The notes under the pieces: generated by a model
What the model saw: the letters and a program-made list of their open reading frames with translations, nothing else
What the model was told of the DNA's origin: nothing
Databases searched by the model: none
Source of the DNA: Streptomyces sp. HUAS MG91
GTDB lineage: Bacteria; Actinomycetota; Actinomycetes; Streptomycetales; Streptomycetaceae
Reading direction: 5' to 3'
NCBI RefSeq assembly: GCF_040529335.1
Contig: NZ_CP159534.1
Location: forward strand, 3,844,001 to 3,908,000
DNA length: 64,000 nt
Program-made: the position numbers and the translations under genes
In this document: positions 57,422-64,000 of the stretch, one piece after another
How the letters are laid out: each line of letters begins with the position of its first letter
Position numbering within the stretch: the stretch's first letter is position 1

Positions 57422-59827
57422 CTAGGTGCGCTGGGAGACCACCTCCGGGTCCGCCTGCTCGGGCACCCGCCCGGGGTTGCCGTCGCCGTCCGGGTCGTCG
57501 CCGACCACGATGCCGCGTCGCTTGGAGACGTACACCGCGCCGATGATGACGCCGAGCGAGACGACGGCGATCACGACCCGCACGGGCACGCTGGCGTCGT
57601 CGCCGTAGCTGAATTTGACGACCGCGGGCGCGATCAGCAGCGCGACGAGGTTCATCACCTTCAGCAGCGGGTTGATGGCCGGGCCCGCGGTGTCCTTGAA
57701 CGGGTCGCCGACCGTGTCGCCGATGACGGTGGCCGCGTGCGCCTCGCTGCCCTTGCCGCCGTGGTGGCCGTCCTCGACGAGCTTCTTGGCGTTGTCCCAC
57801 GCGCCACCGGAGTTGGCGAGGAACACGGCCATCAGCGTGCCGGTGCCGATGGCTCCGGCGAGATACGCGCCGAGCGCGCCGACGCCGAGCGTGAAGCCGA
57901 TCGCGATCGGCGCCATGACGGCGAGCAGGCCGGGCGTGGCGAGCTCCCTGAGCGCGTCCTTGGTGCAGATGTCGACGACACGCCCGTACTCGGGCTTCTC
58001 GGTGTAGTCCATGATCCCGGGGTGCTCGCGGAACTGCCGCCGCACCTCGTAGACCACCGAACCCGCCGAGCGCGACACGGCGTTGATGGCAAGCCCGGAG
58101 AAGAGGAACACCACCGCGGCTCCGGCGATGAGCCCCACCAGGTTGTTGGGCTGCGAGATGTCCATGACCAGGTTCATCGGCCCGCCGTCGCCGACCTTCT
58201 CGCCGACGTCGTGCGCGGCCGTGAGGATCGCGTCGCGGTACGAGCCGAAGAGCGCGGCCGCGGCGAGGACGGCCGTGGCGATGGCGATGCCCTTGGTGAT
58301 GGCCTTGGTGGTGTTGCCGACGGCGTCGAGGTCGGTGAGCACCTGGGCGCCCGCGCCCTGGACGTCGCCGGACATCTCGGCGATGCCCTGGGCGTTGTCG
58401 GAGACGGGCCCGAAGGTGTCCATGGCGACGATCACGCCGACGGTGGTCAGCAGCCCGGTGCCGGCCAGCGCGACCGCGAACAGCGCGAGCATGATCGACG
58501 TACCGCCGAGCAGGAACGCGCCGTAGACGCCGAGTCCGATCAACACGGCGGTGTACACGGCCGATTCGAGCCCCACCGAGATGCCCGCGAGGACCACGGT
58601 CGCCGGGCCCGTCAGGGAGGTCTTGCCGATGTCCCTGACGGGGCGCCGGGTGGTCTCGGTGAAGTAGCCGGTGAGCTGCTGGATGAGGGCCGCGAGCACG
58701 ATGCCGATGGCGACCGCGATGACCGCGAGGATCCGCGGGTCGCCGTCCTTGGCCCGGATGGCGGCGTCGGTGACCCCGTCCAGGTCGGCGTACTTGCCCG
58801 GCAGGTACAGGAAGACGGCCGCGGTCACCAGGACGAGCGAGATCACCGCGGAGATGAAGAAGCCGCGGTTGATGGCGCTCATGCCCGAGCGGTCGCTCCG
58901 GCGTGGCGCGACGGCGAAGATGCCGATCATCGCCGTGACGACCCCGATCGCGGGCACGATCAGCGGGAACGCGAGCCCGGAGTCGCCGAAGGCCGCCTTG
59001 CCGAGGATCAGCGCGGCGACCAGGGTGACGGCGTACGACTCGAAGAGGTCGGCGGCCATGCCGGCGCAGTCGCCGACGTTGTCGCCCACGTTGTCGGCGA
59101 TGGTCGCGGCGTTGCGCGGATCGTCCTCCGGAATGCCCTGCTCGACCTTGCCGACCAGGTCGGCTCCGACGTCGGCGGCCTTGGTGAAGATGCCGCCGCC
59201 GACCCTCATGAACATGGCGATCAGCGCGGCGCCGAGCCCGAATCCCTCCAGCACCTTGGGCGCGTCGGCCGCGTAGACCAGCACGACGCACGAGGCGCCC
59301 AGCAGGCCGAGCCCCACCGTGAACATGCCGACGACGCCGCCCGTACGGAATGCGATCTTCATGGCGTGGTGCGAGACGGCGGTGAGATCTTTTTCGGGTT
59401 CGCCTTCCGCGGGTGTCGCTTCTCGGGCCGCGGCCGCCACACGCACATTACTGCGCACCGCGAGCCACATTCCGATATAGCCGGTGATCGCCGAGAAGAC
59501 CGCGCCGATCAAGAAAAAGGCCGAACGCCCGGCGCGCTGATTCCAGTCGTCGGCCGGCAGCAGCAGGAGCAGGAAGAACACCACGATGGCGAATACACCG
59601 AGGGTGCGCAACTGTCGCCCCAGATACGCTTTCGCGCCTTCCTGCACCGCGGCCGCGATCTCTTTCATGGATGGAGTGCCCTCACCGGCCGCGAGCACCT
59701 GACGCACCAGGACCCCTGCGACGGCGAGCGCCGCGAGCGCGACGAGCGCGATGACGATCACGATCAGTCGGTTGTCGTCCGTCAGAACTGCGGCTGCGAG
59801 GCTTGCGAACTGAGAAGGCTCCGCCAT
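57422..59827 (-). CDS. hppA: Membrane proton-pumping pyrophosphatase
   Basis: 801 residues; ATG 59827 follows AAGGAGG. About 16 membrane helices. The pyrophosphate site is ADVGADLVGKVEQGIPEDDP with ADNVGDNVGDCAGMAADLFE, and the second acidic loop IGDTVGDPFKDTAGPAINPL is intact. The determinant GNTTKAITKG has Lys where potassium-dependent pumps have Ala, so this should be the K+-independent, H+-pumping type. It uses pyrophosphate to build proton motive force. Monocistronic, with a TACAAT -10 about 43 bases upstream and a hairpin downstream. Confidence 0.96.
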   Translation of the reverse strand: MAEPSQFASLAAAVLTDDNRLIVIVIALVALAALAVAGVLVRQVLAAGEGTPSMKEIAAAVQEGAKAYLGRQLRTLGVFAIVVFFLLLLLPADDWNQRAGRSAFFLIGAVFSAITGYIGMWLAVRSNVRVAAAAREATPAEGEPEKDLTAVSHHAMKIAFRTGGVVGMFTVGLGLLGASCVVLVYAADAPKVLEGFGLGAALIAMFMRVGGGIFTKAADVGADLVGKVEQGIPEDDPRNAATIADNVGDNVGDCAGMAADLFESYAVTLVAALILGKAAFGDSGLAFPLIVPAIGVVTAMIGIFAVAPRRSDRSGMSAINRGFFISAVISLVLVTAAVFLYLPGKYADLDGVTDAAIRAKDGDPRILAVIAVAIGIVLAALIQQLTGYFTETTRRPVRDIGKTSLTGPATVVLAGISVGLESAVYTAVLIGLGVYGAFLLGGTSIMLALFAVALAGTGLLTTVGVIVAMDTFGPVSDNAQGIAEMSGDVQGAGAQVLTDLDAVGNTTKAITKGIAIATAVLAAAALFGSYRDAILTAAHDVGEKVGDGGPMNLVMDISQPNNLVGLIAGAAVVFLFSGLAINAVSRSAGSVVYEVRRQFREHPGIMDYTEKPEYGRVVDICTKDALRELATPGLLAVMAPIAIGFTLGVGALGAYLAGAIGTGTLMAVFLANSGGAWDNAKKLVEDGHHGGKGSEAHAATVIGDTVGDPFKDTAGPAINPLLKVMNLVALLIAPAVVKFSYGDDASVPVRVVIAVVSLGVIIGAVYVSKRRGIVVGDDPDGDGNPGRVPEQADPEVVSQRT

Positions 59828-59869
59828 TCGTCCTCCTTGACGCTTGGGCTGAGCTCAAGATGTGGACGG

Positions 59870-59875
59870 ATTGTA
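59870..59875 (-). promoter_or_regulatory. -10 box of hppA
   Basis: TACAAT on the minus strand (59875-59870) is a near-consensus -10, giving a leader of about 36 bases. TTGAGA lies upstream with a 15-bp spacer, shorter than usual. Confidence 0.5.
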
Positions 59876-60002
59876 GGGAGCGGAACCTGATCTCAACAGG
59901 GCGCCGTAAACGGAATTGTTCTCTACCAGGATAGTGATCGATAAACCCCGCTAATCCACTGAGGGCATTAGTCGAGAAAGACGATCTAGGCGGAAATCAA
60001 GA

Positions 60003-60037
60003 AAGCCCCTGATCACCTTGACGGTGAACAGAGGCTT
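60003..60037 (-). terminator. Terminator of the bldG operon
   Basis: 15-bp arms with two mismatches (60003-60017 with 60023-60037; AAGCC ... TCACC / GGTGA ... GGCTT), loop TTGAC; on the minus strand followed by TCTTGATTTCC. Lies 109 bases beyond the anti-sigma stop. Confidence 0.75.
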
Positions 60038-60061
60038 GAGAAAAAGCGCACAAGCGCAGAT

Positions 60062-60115
60062 CTACGAGAACTGTCGGAGCTACGAGAGCTATCGAAGCTA
60101 CGAGAACTGTCGCAG
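60062..60115. repeat. 18-bp tandem repeat in the 3' UTR of the bldG operon
   Basis: Three contiguous units CTACGAGAACTGTCGGAG, CTACGAGAGCTATCGAAG and CTACGAGAACTGTCGCAG (60062, 60080, 60098), followed by a decayed half copy CTGTCGGAG. They lie between the anti-sigma stop (60146) and the predicted terminator, so they should be transcribed but not translated. Confidence 0.85.
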
Positions 60116-60145
60116 CTGTCGGAGTTGTTGTCAGAGCCGTCAGCG

Positions 60146-60577
60146 CTACGGCAGCAGTGTCGCGGGCAGTGTCGGCCAGCTCATCCGGATCAGGCCACCG
60201 TCCGCGTCCGCGGTGACCTCGACATCGTCGACGAGGCCGCTGATGACGGCGAGGCCCATCTCGTCCTCGCCCTCCGCGTCCGGGTCCTCGGCCGTGCCGG
60301 CGACTCCGGGGGCGGCGACGGTCGCGTGCGACGCCTCGTCCCCGACCTCGATGGAGAACTGCTTCTCCTCCTCGACGAGCGCCACCCGCACCGGCGCCGT
60401 GATGCCGCCCGCCTGGTGCAGGCCGACGGCTCGGGAGCAGGCCTCGCCCACGGCGAGCCTGACCTCATCGAGCACGGCCTCGTCCACGCCCGCCCTGCGC
60501 GCCATCGCGGCCGCCACCAGGCGGGCCGTGCGGACGTGCTCGGGCAGAGGGCTGAAGCGGAGTTCGACGGTGGCCAT
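60146..60577 (-). CDS. apgA: Anti-sigma-type partner of BldG (ApgA/SCO3548 orthologue) with degenerate ATP site
   Basis: 143 residues. RsbW/SpoIIAB-like fold: ELRFSPLPEHVRTARLVAAA, VLDEVRLAVGEACSRAVGLH, and a C-terminal EMGLAVISGLVDDVEV box. In the N box the Mg-binding Asn of the consensus EACTNA is Arg (EACSRA), and the DxGxG of the G1 box is missing (SIEVGDEASHA), so ATP binding and kinase activity are doubtful. Gene order bldG then this gene matches S. coelicolor, where the two are cotranscribed and the proteins interact. It starts 148 bases after bldG ends. Confidence 0.9.
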   Translation of the reverse strand: MATVELRFSPLPEHVRTARLVAAAMARRAGVDEAVLDEVRLAVGEACSRAVGLHQAGGITAPVRVALVEEEKQFSIEVGDEASHATVAAPGVAGTAEDPDAEGEDEMGLAVISGLVDDVEVTADADGGLIRMSWPTLPATLLP

Positions 60578-60725
60578 GCATCCCCCTCGGACGTACGGGC
60601 GTGCTCTCGGGGACCGGGCACGGTTCCTGGCCGCCCGATCCCCGTCTCTCTATCGATCTTCCCGCGATGAGCCGACCCAGTCACCCGGCTGACGCGCCGG
60701 ACGGCTCGGTCGGCCGGTCAACGGC

Positions 60726-61067
60726 TCAGTCGGTCGCCGCGACGGCTTCCTCGACCGAGGTGTGGATCGGGAACACCTTGGTCAGACCGGTGATCCGGAA
60801 GATCTTGAGAATGCGCTCCTGGTTGCAGACCAGGCGCAGCGAGCCCTCGTGGGCACGCACCCGCTTCAGGCCGCCGACCAGCACGCCGAGCCCGGTGGAG
60901 TCGAGGAAGTCCACGCCCTCCATGTCGACGACAAGGTGGAAACTGCCGTCATTCACCAGCTCGACCAGCTGCTCGCGCAGCTTGGGCGCGGTATATACAT
61001 CGATTTCTCCACCGACCTCGACGACCGTACGATCGCCGACGGTACGGGTCGACAGGGACAGGTCCAC
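60726..61067 (-). CDS. bldG: Anti-anti-sigma factor BldG
   Basis: 113 residues; GTG 61067 follows GGAGGA. STAS-domain protein of the SpoIIAA/RsbV type, required in Streptomyces for aerial mycelium and antibiotic production. The phosphorylated serine is Ser57 in [16 protein letters not shown], at the same number as in S. coelicolor BldG, and the whole sequence fits my memory of that protein. Unphosphorylated BldG binds anti-sigma partners such as ApgA and UshX and frees the stress sigma factor SigH. Divergent from the helicase gene with a gap of about 110 bases. Confidence 0.97.
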
Positions 61068-61176
61068 GGATCCTCCAGCACCTTGCTATCGAGCGGTCGC
61101 CCCTCGGGGACACCTCGGCTTGATCCCCCGGGACGGTTCGCCAGCCGCGAAGGCATTCAATCACTTACCAGCAGGC

Positions 61177-63603
61177 ATGCACGACGCCTTGGGAGCATTG
61201 TCCGTCACGCCAGTGACAGACTCGGTGCCGATGGCCAAGAATCACCGATCCGAGCGACCCTCGGCTACCGACGCCTCCCGCCCTGCTCCCGGGGCGATTC
61301 TGGACAGGCTCGCCACGGGTCCGAGCAGGGCTGCGCGCATCACCCATACGGAGCACTTGCCCCCTCGTCCGGGACGTCATGCAGTCTGGCCGGACCGGAT
61401 CCGTGCCGAGGTCGTCGCGACCGTCCAGGAAGCCGGTATCGAGCACCCCTGGGCCCACCAGGCACTCGCGGCGGAGCACGCGCTCGACGGTGATTCGGTC
61501 GTCGTGGCCACCGGAACGGCCTCCGGGAAGTCCCTGGCGTACCTCGTCCCGGCCCTCTCGGCGCTCTTGGACGGCTCGGAGGCGCCGAACGGCCGCGGGG
61601 CGACCACCCTGTACCTCGCCCCGACGAAGGCGCTCGCGGCGGACCAGTGCCGATCGGTGAAGGAACTTTCACAACCGCTGGGTACGGCGATCCGGCCGGC
61701 GGTGTACGACGGCGACACCCCGTTCGAGGAACGGGAGTGGGTGCGCCAGTACGCCAACTACGTCCTCACCAATCCCGACATGCTGCACCGCGGCATATTG
61801 CCCTCGCACCCCCGCTGGTCCTCCTTCCTCAAGGCCCTCAAGTACGTCGTCATCGACGAGTGCCACACCTACCGCGGCGTCTTCGGCAGCCACGTCGCGC
61901 AGATCCTGCGCCGCCTGCGCCGCCTCTGCGCCCGCTACGGCTCCTCCCCCGTCTTCCTCCTCGCCTCGGCCACGGCGGCCGAACCGGCCGTCGCCGCGCA
62001 ACGCCTCACGGGCCTGCCGGTCGTCGAGGTCGCCGACGACGCCTCGCCCCGCGGCGAGCTGGTCTTCGCCCTCTGGGAGCCGCCGCTCACCGAGATGCAG
62101 GGCGAGAAGGGCGCCCCGGTGCGCCGCACGGCGACCGCCGAGACGGCCGACCTGCTCACCGACCTCACCGTGCAGGGCATCCGCTCGGTCGCCTTCGTAC
62201 GGTCCCGGCGCGGCGCCGAGCTGATCGCGGTGATCGCCCAGGAACGTCTGGCCGAGATCGATCGCTCGCTGCCGCGCCGGGTGGCCGCCTACCGCGGCGG
62301 GTACCTCGCCGAGGAACGCCGCGCCCTCGAAGCCGCCCTGCACTCCGGAGAACTCCTCGGTCTCGCCGCCACCACCGCCCTCGAACTCGGCATCGACGTC
62401 TCCGGCCTCGACGCCGTGGTGATCGCCGGCTATCCCGGCACCCGGGCCTCCCTGTGGCAGCAGGCGGGCCGTGCGGGCCGCTCGGGCCAGGGGGCACTCG
62501 CGGTCCTGGTCGCCCGTGACGATCCCCTGGACACCTATCTGGTGCACCACCCGGAGGCCCTCTTCGAGCAGCCGGTGGAGTCGACGGTCCTCGACCCCGA
62601 CAACCCCTACGTCCTGGCCCCGCACCTGTGCGCGGCCGCCTCCGAACTCCCCCTCACCGAACCGGACTTCGCTCTCTTCGGCCCGGCGTCCGCCGAGCTC
62701 CTCCCGCAACTGGAGGCGGCGAAACTGCTGCGCCGCCGCTCCGGCACCAAGGCCTGGCACTGGACGCGCCGCGAGTCCGCCGCCGACCTGGCCGACATCC
62801 GCGGCGAGGGCGGCGACCCGGTTCAGATCGTCGAGGCGAGCACCGGCCGGCTCCTCGGCACGGTCGACGCCGGCTCGGCCCACACCACCGTCCACGACGG
62901 CGCGGTCCACCTCCACCAGGGCCGCACCTACGTCGTCAAGCAGCTGGACCTCGACGACAACGTCGCCCTGGTCGAACCGGCGAACCCCACGTACTCCACG
63001 ACGGCCCGCGACACCACGGCCATCTCCATCCTGGAGACGGACGTCGAGGTCCCGTGGGGCGACGGCTCGCTGTGCTACGGCTCGGTGGAAGTGACCAACC
63101 AGGTCGTCGGCTACCTCCGCCGCCGCCTCATCACGGGCGAGGTCCTCGGCGAGACCAAACTCGACCTCCCTCCTCGTACGCTGCGCACCCGCGCGGTGTG
63201 GTGGACGGTCACCGAGGACCAGCTGGACGCCGCCCGGGTGAACCCCGAGATCCTCGGCGGCGCCCTGCACGCCGCCGAACACGCCTCCATCGGCATGCTC
63301 CCCCTCTTCGCCACCTGCGACCGCTGGGACATCGGCGGCGTCTCGATCCCGCTGCACCCCGACACGCTGCTACCGACCGTCTTCGTCTACGACGGCCACC
63401 CCGGCGGGGCGGGCTTCGCCGAGCGCGCCTTCCACACGGCCAAGGAGTGGCTGACCGCCACCCGCGAGACCATCGCCTCCTGCGAGTGCGAGGCCGGCTG
63501 CCCGTCGTGCATCCAGTCCCCCAAGTGCGGCAACGGCAACGATCCGCTGCACAAGCGGGGGGCGGTCCGCCTCCTCACGACGCTGCTCGAACAGGCGCCT
63601 TGA
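61177..63603 (+). CDS. DECH-box helicase with C-terminal Cys4 cluster (helicase/secretion neighbourhood type)
   Basis: 808 residues from ATG 61177; GTG/ATG at 61225 and 61231 are also possible, none with a strong ribosome site. Superfamily 2 helicase: Walker A ATGTASGKS (111-119), motif Ia APTKALAADQ, motif II IDECH, SATA motif III, and motif VI QQAGRAGRSG. Beyond residue 560 a long domain ends in the four-cysteine cluster CECEAGCPSCIQSPKCGNG, the MZB/DUF1998 module of YprA/Hrq1-like DNA-repair helicases. TIGRFAM describes this actinobacterial clade as lying beside secretion (TadE-like) genes, as is seen here. Confidence 0.92.
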   Translation: MHDALGALSVTPVTDSVPMAKNHRSERPSATDASRPAPGAILDRLATGPSRAARITHTEHLPPRPGRHAVWPDRIRAEVVATVQEAGIEHPWAHQALAAEHALDGDSVVVATGTASGKSLAYLVPALSALLDGSEAPNGRGATTLYLAPTKALAADQCRSVKELSQPLGTAIRPAVYDGDTPFEEREWVRQYANYVLTNPDMLHRGILPSHPRWSSFLKALKYVVIDECHTYRGVFGSHVAQILRRLRRLCARYGSSPVFLLASATAAEPAVAAQRLTGLPVVEVADDASPRGELVFALWEPPLTEMQGEKGAPVRRTATAETADLLTDLTVQGIRSVAFVRSRRGAELIAVIAQERLAEIDRSLPRRVAAYRGGYLAEERRALEAALHSGELLGLAATTALELGIDVSGLDAVVIAGYPGTRASLWQQAGRAGRSGQGALAVLVARDDPLDTYLVHHPEALFEQPVESTVLDPDNPYVLAPHLCAAASELPLTEPDFALFGPASAELLPQLEAAKLLRRRSGTKAWHWTRRESAADLADIRGEGGDPVQIVEASTGRLLGTVDAGSAHTTVHDGAVHLHQGRTYVVKQLDLDDNVALVEPANPTYSTTARDTTAISILETDVEVPWGDGSLCYGSVEVTNQVVGYLRRRLITGEVLGETKLDLPPRTLRTRAVWWTVTEDQLDAARVNPEILGGALHAAEHASIGMLPLFATCDRWDIGGVSIPLHPDTLLPTVFVYDGHPGGAGFAERAFHTAKEWLTATRETIASCECEAGCPSCIQSPKCGNGNDPLHKRGAVRLLTTLLEQAP

Positions 63604-63688
63604 GGATCGGGCAGGCGGAGTAGAAGTCGGGCGGGGCAGTAGGCATCGGGCAGGCACTGCCGGAATCAGGCAGGCGCCACAGGCGGAA

Positions 63689-64000
63689 TCAGGCAGGCGC
63701 TGTCGGACGTCGCGGGCCCGGACCGGCTCGGTTCGGGCCCACCCCAGACCGGGCCCACCCCAGACCGGGCCCACCCCAGACCGGGCCCACCCCAGACCGG
63801 GCCCACCCCGGATCGGGCTGATCCGGACCGGTCTCGGCGCCGGTGTCAGGAGCCGCCGGTATCGCCCCGGCAGGCCCCGCCCGTGCCCGTACCTCGGCTT
63901 CCAGCACTCCGCTGCCCGCTCCCGCCGTCACCTCGGCCACCTCCCCGCGCACGGCGCACCGCACGACTCTCGCGCCCTGCGCCCGGGCCACCCGGTCGGC
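63689..64000 (-). CDS. TadE-like secretion protein, N-terminal part outside the window
   Basis: The minus-strand frame enters from beyond the window (ADRVARAQGARVVRCAVRG) and stops at 63689; 103 residues are visible. ADRVARAQGARVVRC...GEVAEVTAGAGSG resembles the C-terminal half of the actinobacterial helicase/secretion-neighbourhood TadE-like protein (TIGR03816 type), and the adjacent convergent helicase is of the matching clade. The last 45 residues are a Gly/Pro/Trp/Arg tail made by the 16-bp tandem repeats (GVGPVWGGPGLGWARSGVGP), unlikely to be part of the ancestral protein. The N-terminal membrane helix would lie to the right of the window. Confidence 0.65.
   Translation of the reverse strand, partial: ADRVARAQGARVVRCAVRGEVAEVTAGAGSGVLEAEVRARAGPAGAIPAAPDTGAETGPDQPDPGWARSGVGPVWGGPGLGWARSGVGPNRAGPGPRRPTAPA
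63735..63814. repeat. 16-bp tandem repeat (5 copies)
   Basis: Four perfect units GGGCCCACCCCAGACC (63735-63798) and one diverged unit GGGCCCACCCCGGATC (63799-63814). The unit is not a multiple of three, so a change in copy number shifts the reading frame of the overlapping TadE-like gene. Confidence 0.92.

Noticed and set aside
60018-60692. Plus-strand frame with the repeat peptide YENCRSYESYRSYENCRSC
   Set aside because: It begins in a terminator hairpin, its repeats are the 18-bp DNA repeats, and it continues antisense to the bldG partner gene.
63735-63814. Possible CRISPR array
   Set aside because: Units are 16 bp and directly adjacent, with no spacers and no cas genes nearby; it is a plain tandem repeat.
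1-64000. Insertion sequences, prophage genes, riboswitches or rRNA
   Set aside because: No transposase, integrase or phage structural genes, no conserved riboswitch core and no rRNA sequence were recognised; only one tRNA was found.

Overview
The base composition (strongly G+C-rich, G/C at most third codon positions), the many GTG starts and the gene content (bldG, tipA, TM2 proteins, DUF397/XRE/anti-sigma triads, WhiJ-like regulators) point to the chromosome core of a Streptomyces species. From memory, gene order follows S. coelicolor in two blocks: about SCO3396-SCO3434 (esterase/lysyltransferase, fol genes, ftsH, hpt, tilS, dac, ppa, tipA, gadB, Zur-type ribosomal proteins, Pol I-like enzyme) and about SCO3540-SCO3551 (peptidase, holB, tmk, topA, hppA, bldG, helicase). 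Here the blocks lie only a few kb apart, on either side of a tRNA-Thr gene near 43.3 kb. I recognise no insertion sequence, prophage, CRISPR array or antibiotic gene cluster.

Layout. 0-7.4 kb: end of a PH-domain membrane protein, a coiled-coil membrane protein, a glycine-betaine/choline-type ABC importer split over two divergent units, and a membrane-anchored esterase. 7.4-9.3 kb: an MprF-like lysyltransferase behind an ECF-type promoter. 9.4-13.2 kb: folate synthesis (folP, a SnoaL-like gene, folB, folK, a DUF3180 gene, and folE convergent). 13.3-20.0 kb: ftsH, hpt, tilS, a zinc metalloprotease and a D,D-carboxypeptidase. 20.1-27.1 kb: pyrophosphatase, a ThrE-like exporter, DedA, a TipA orthologue with its MerR-type promoter, and a YfeO-type ClC protein followed by glutamate decarboxylase. 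27.1-30.6 kb: PadR and DinB proteins, then a DUF397 / anti-sigma ATPase / XRE-DUF5753 regulatory locus. 30.7-38.3 kb: aldehyde dehydrogenase, the zinc-free L31/L33 operon under a Zur box, a lipoprotein, a FUSC membrane protein, an ArsR regulator divergent from a Gfo/Idh/MocA oxidoreductase, and a DUF2786 protein. 38.6-43.2 kb: DoxX, the Pol I-like enzyme, an ECF sigma factor with a membrane partner, and a small membrane protein. 43.3-52.6 kb: tRNA-Thr, a lipoprotein peptidase, holB, an MFS-thymidylate kinase fusion and topA. 53-57.2 kb: TM2/DUF2752/TM2 envelope genes, a methyltransferase and a lipoprotein. 57.4-64 kb: a proton-pumping pyrophosphatase, the bldG/anti-sigma operon, a DECH-box helicase, and the 3' end of a TadE-like gene that runs off the window.

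How the parts work together. FolE, FolB, FolK and FolP catalyse consecutive steps from GTP to dihydropteroate. HolB, Tmk and TopA serve replication. Lysyltransferase, esterase, carboxypeptidase and TM2/DedA/DUF2752 proteins belong to the cell envelope. BldG and its partner form a partner-switching pair that controls development.

The most interesting signals are: (1) a 25-bp motif, 24/25 identical, placed identically relative to a -10 box upstream of both the DUF397 gene and the anti-sigma ATPase gene; (2) a complete TipA promoter/operator and an internal TipAS start; (3) a Zur box filling a promoter whose predicted start is the A of the rpmG ATG (leaderless); (4) a BldG partner with a degenerate ATP pocket, and 18-bp tandem repeats in that operon's 3' UTR; (5) an ECF/membrane-protein pair whose outer region looks duplicated; (6) several minisatellites, one within the reading frame of the TadE-like protein.
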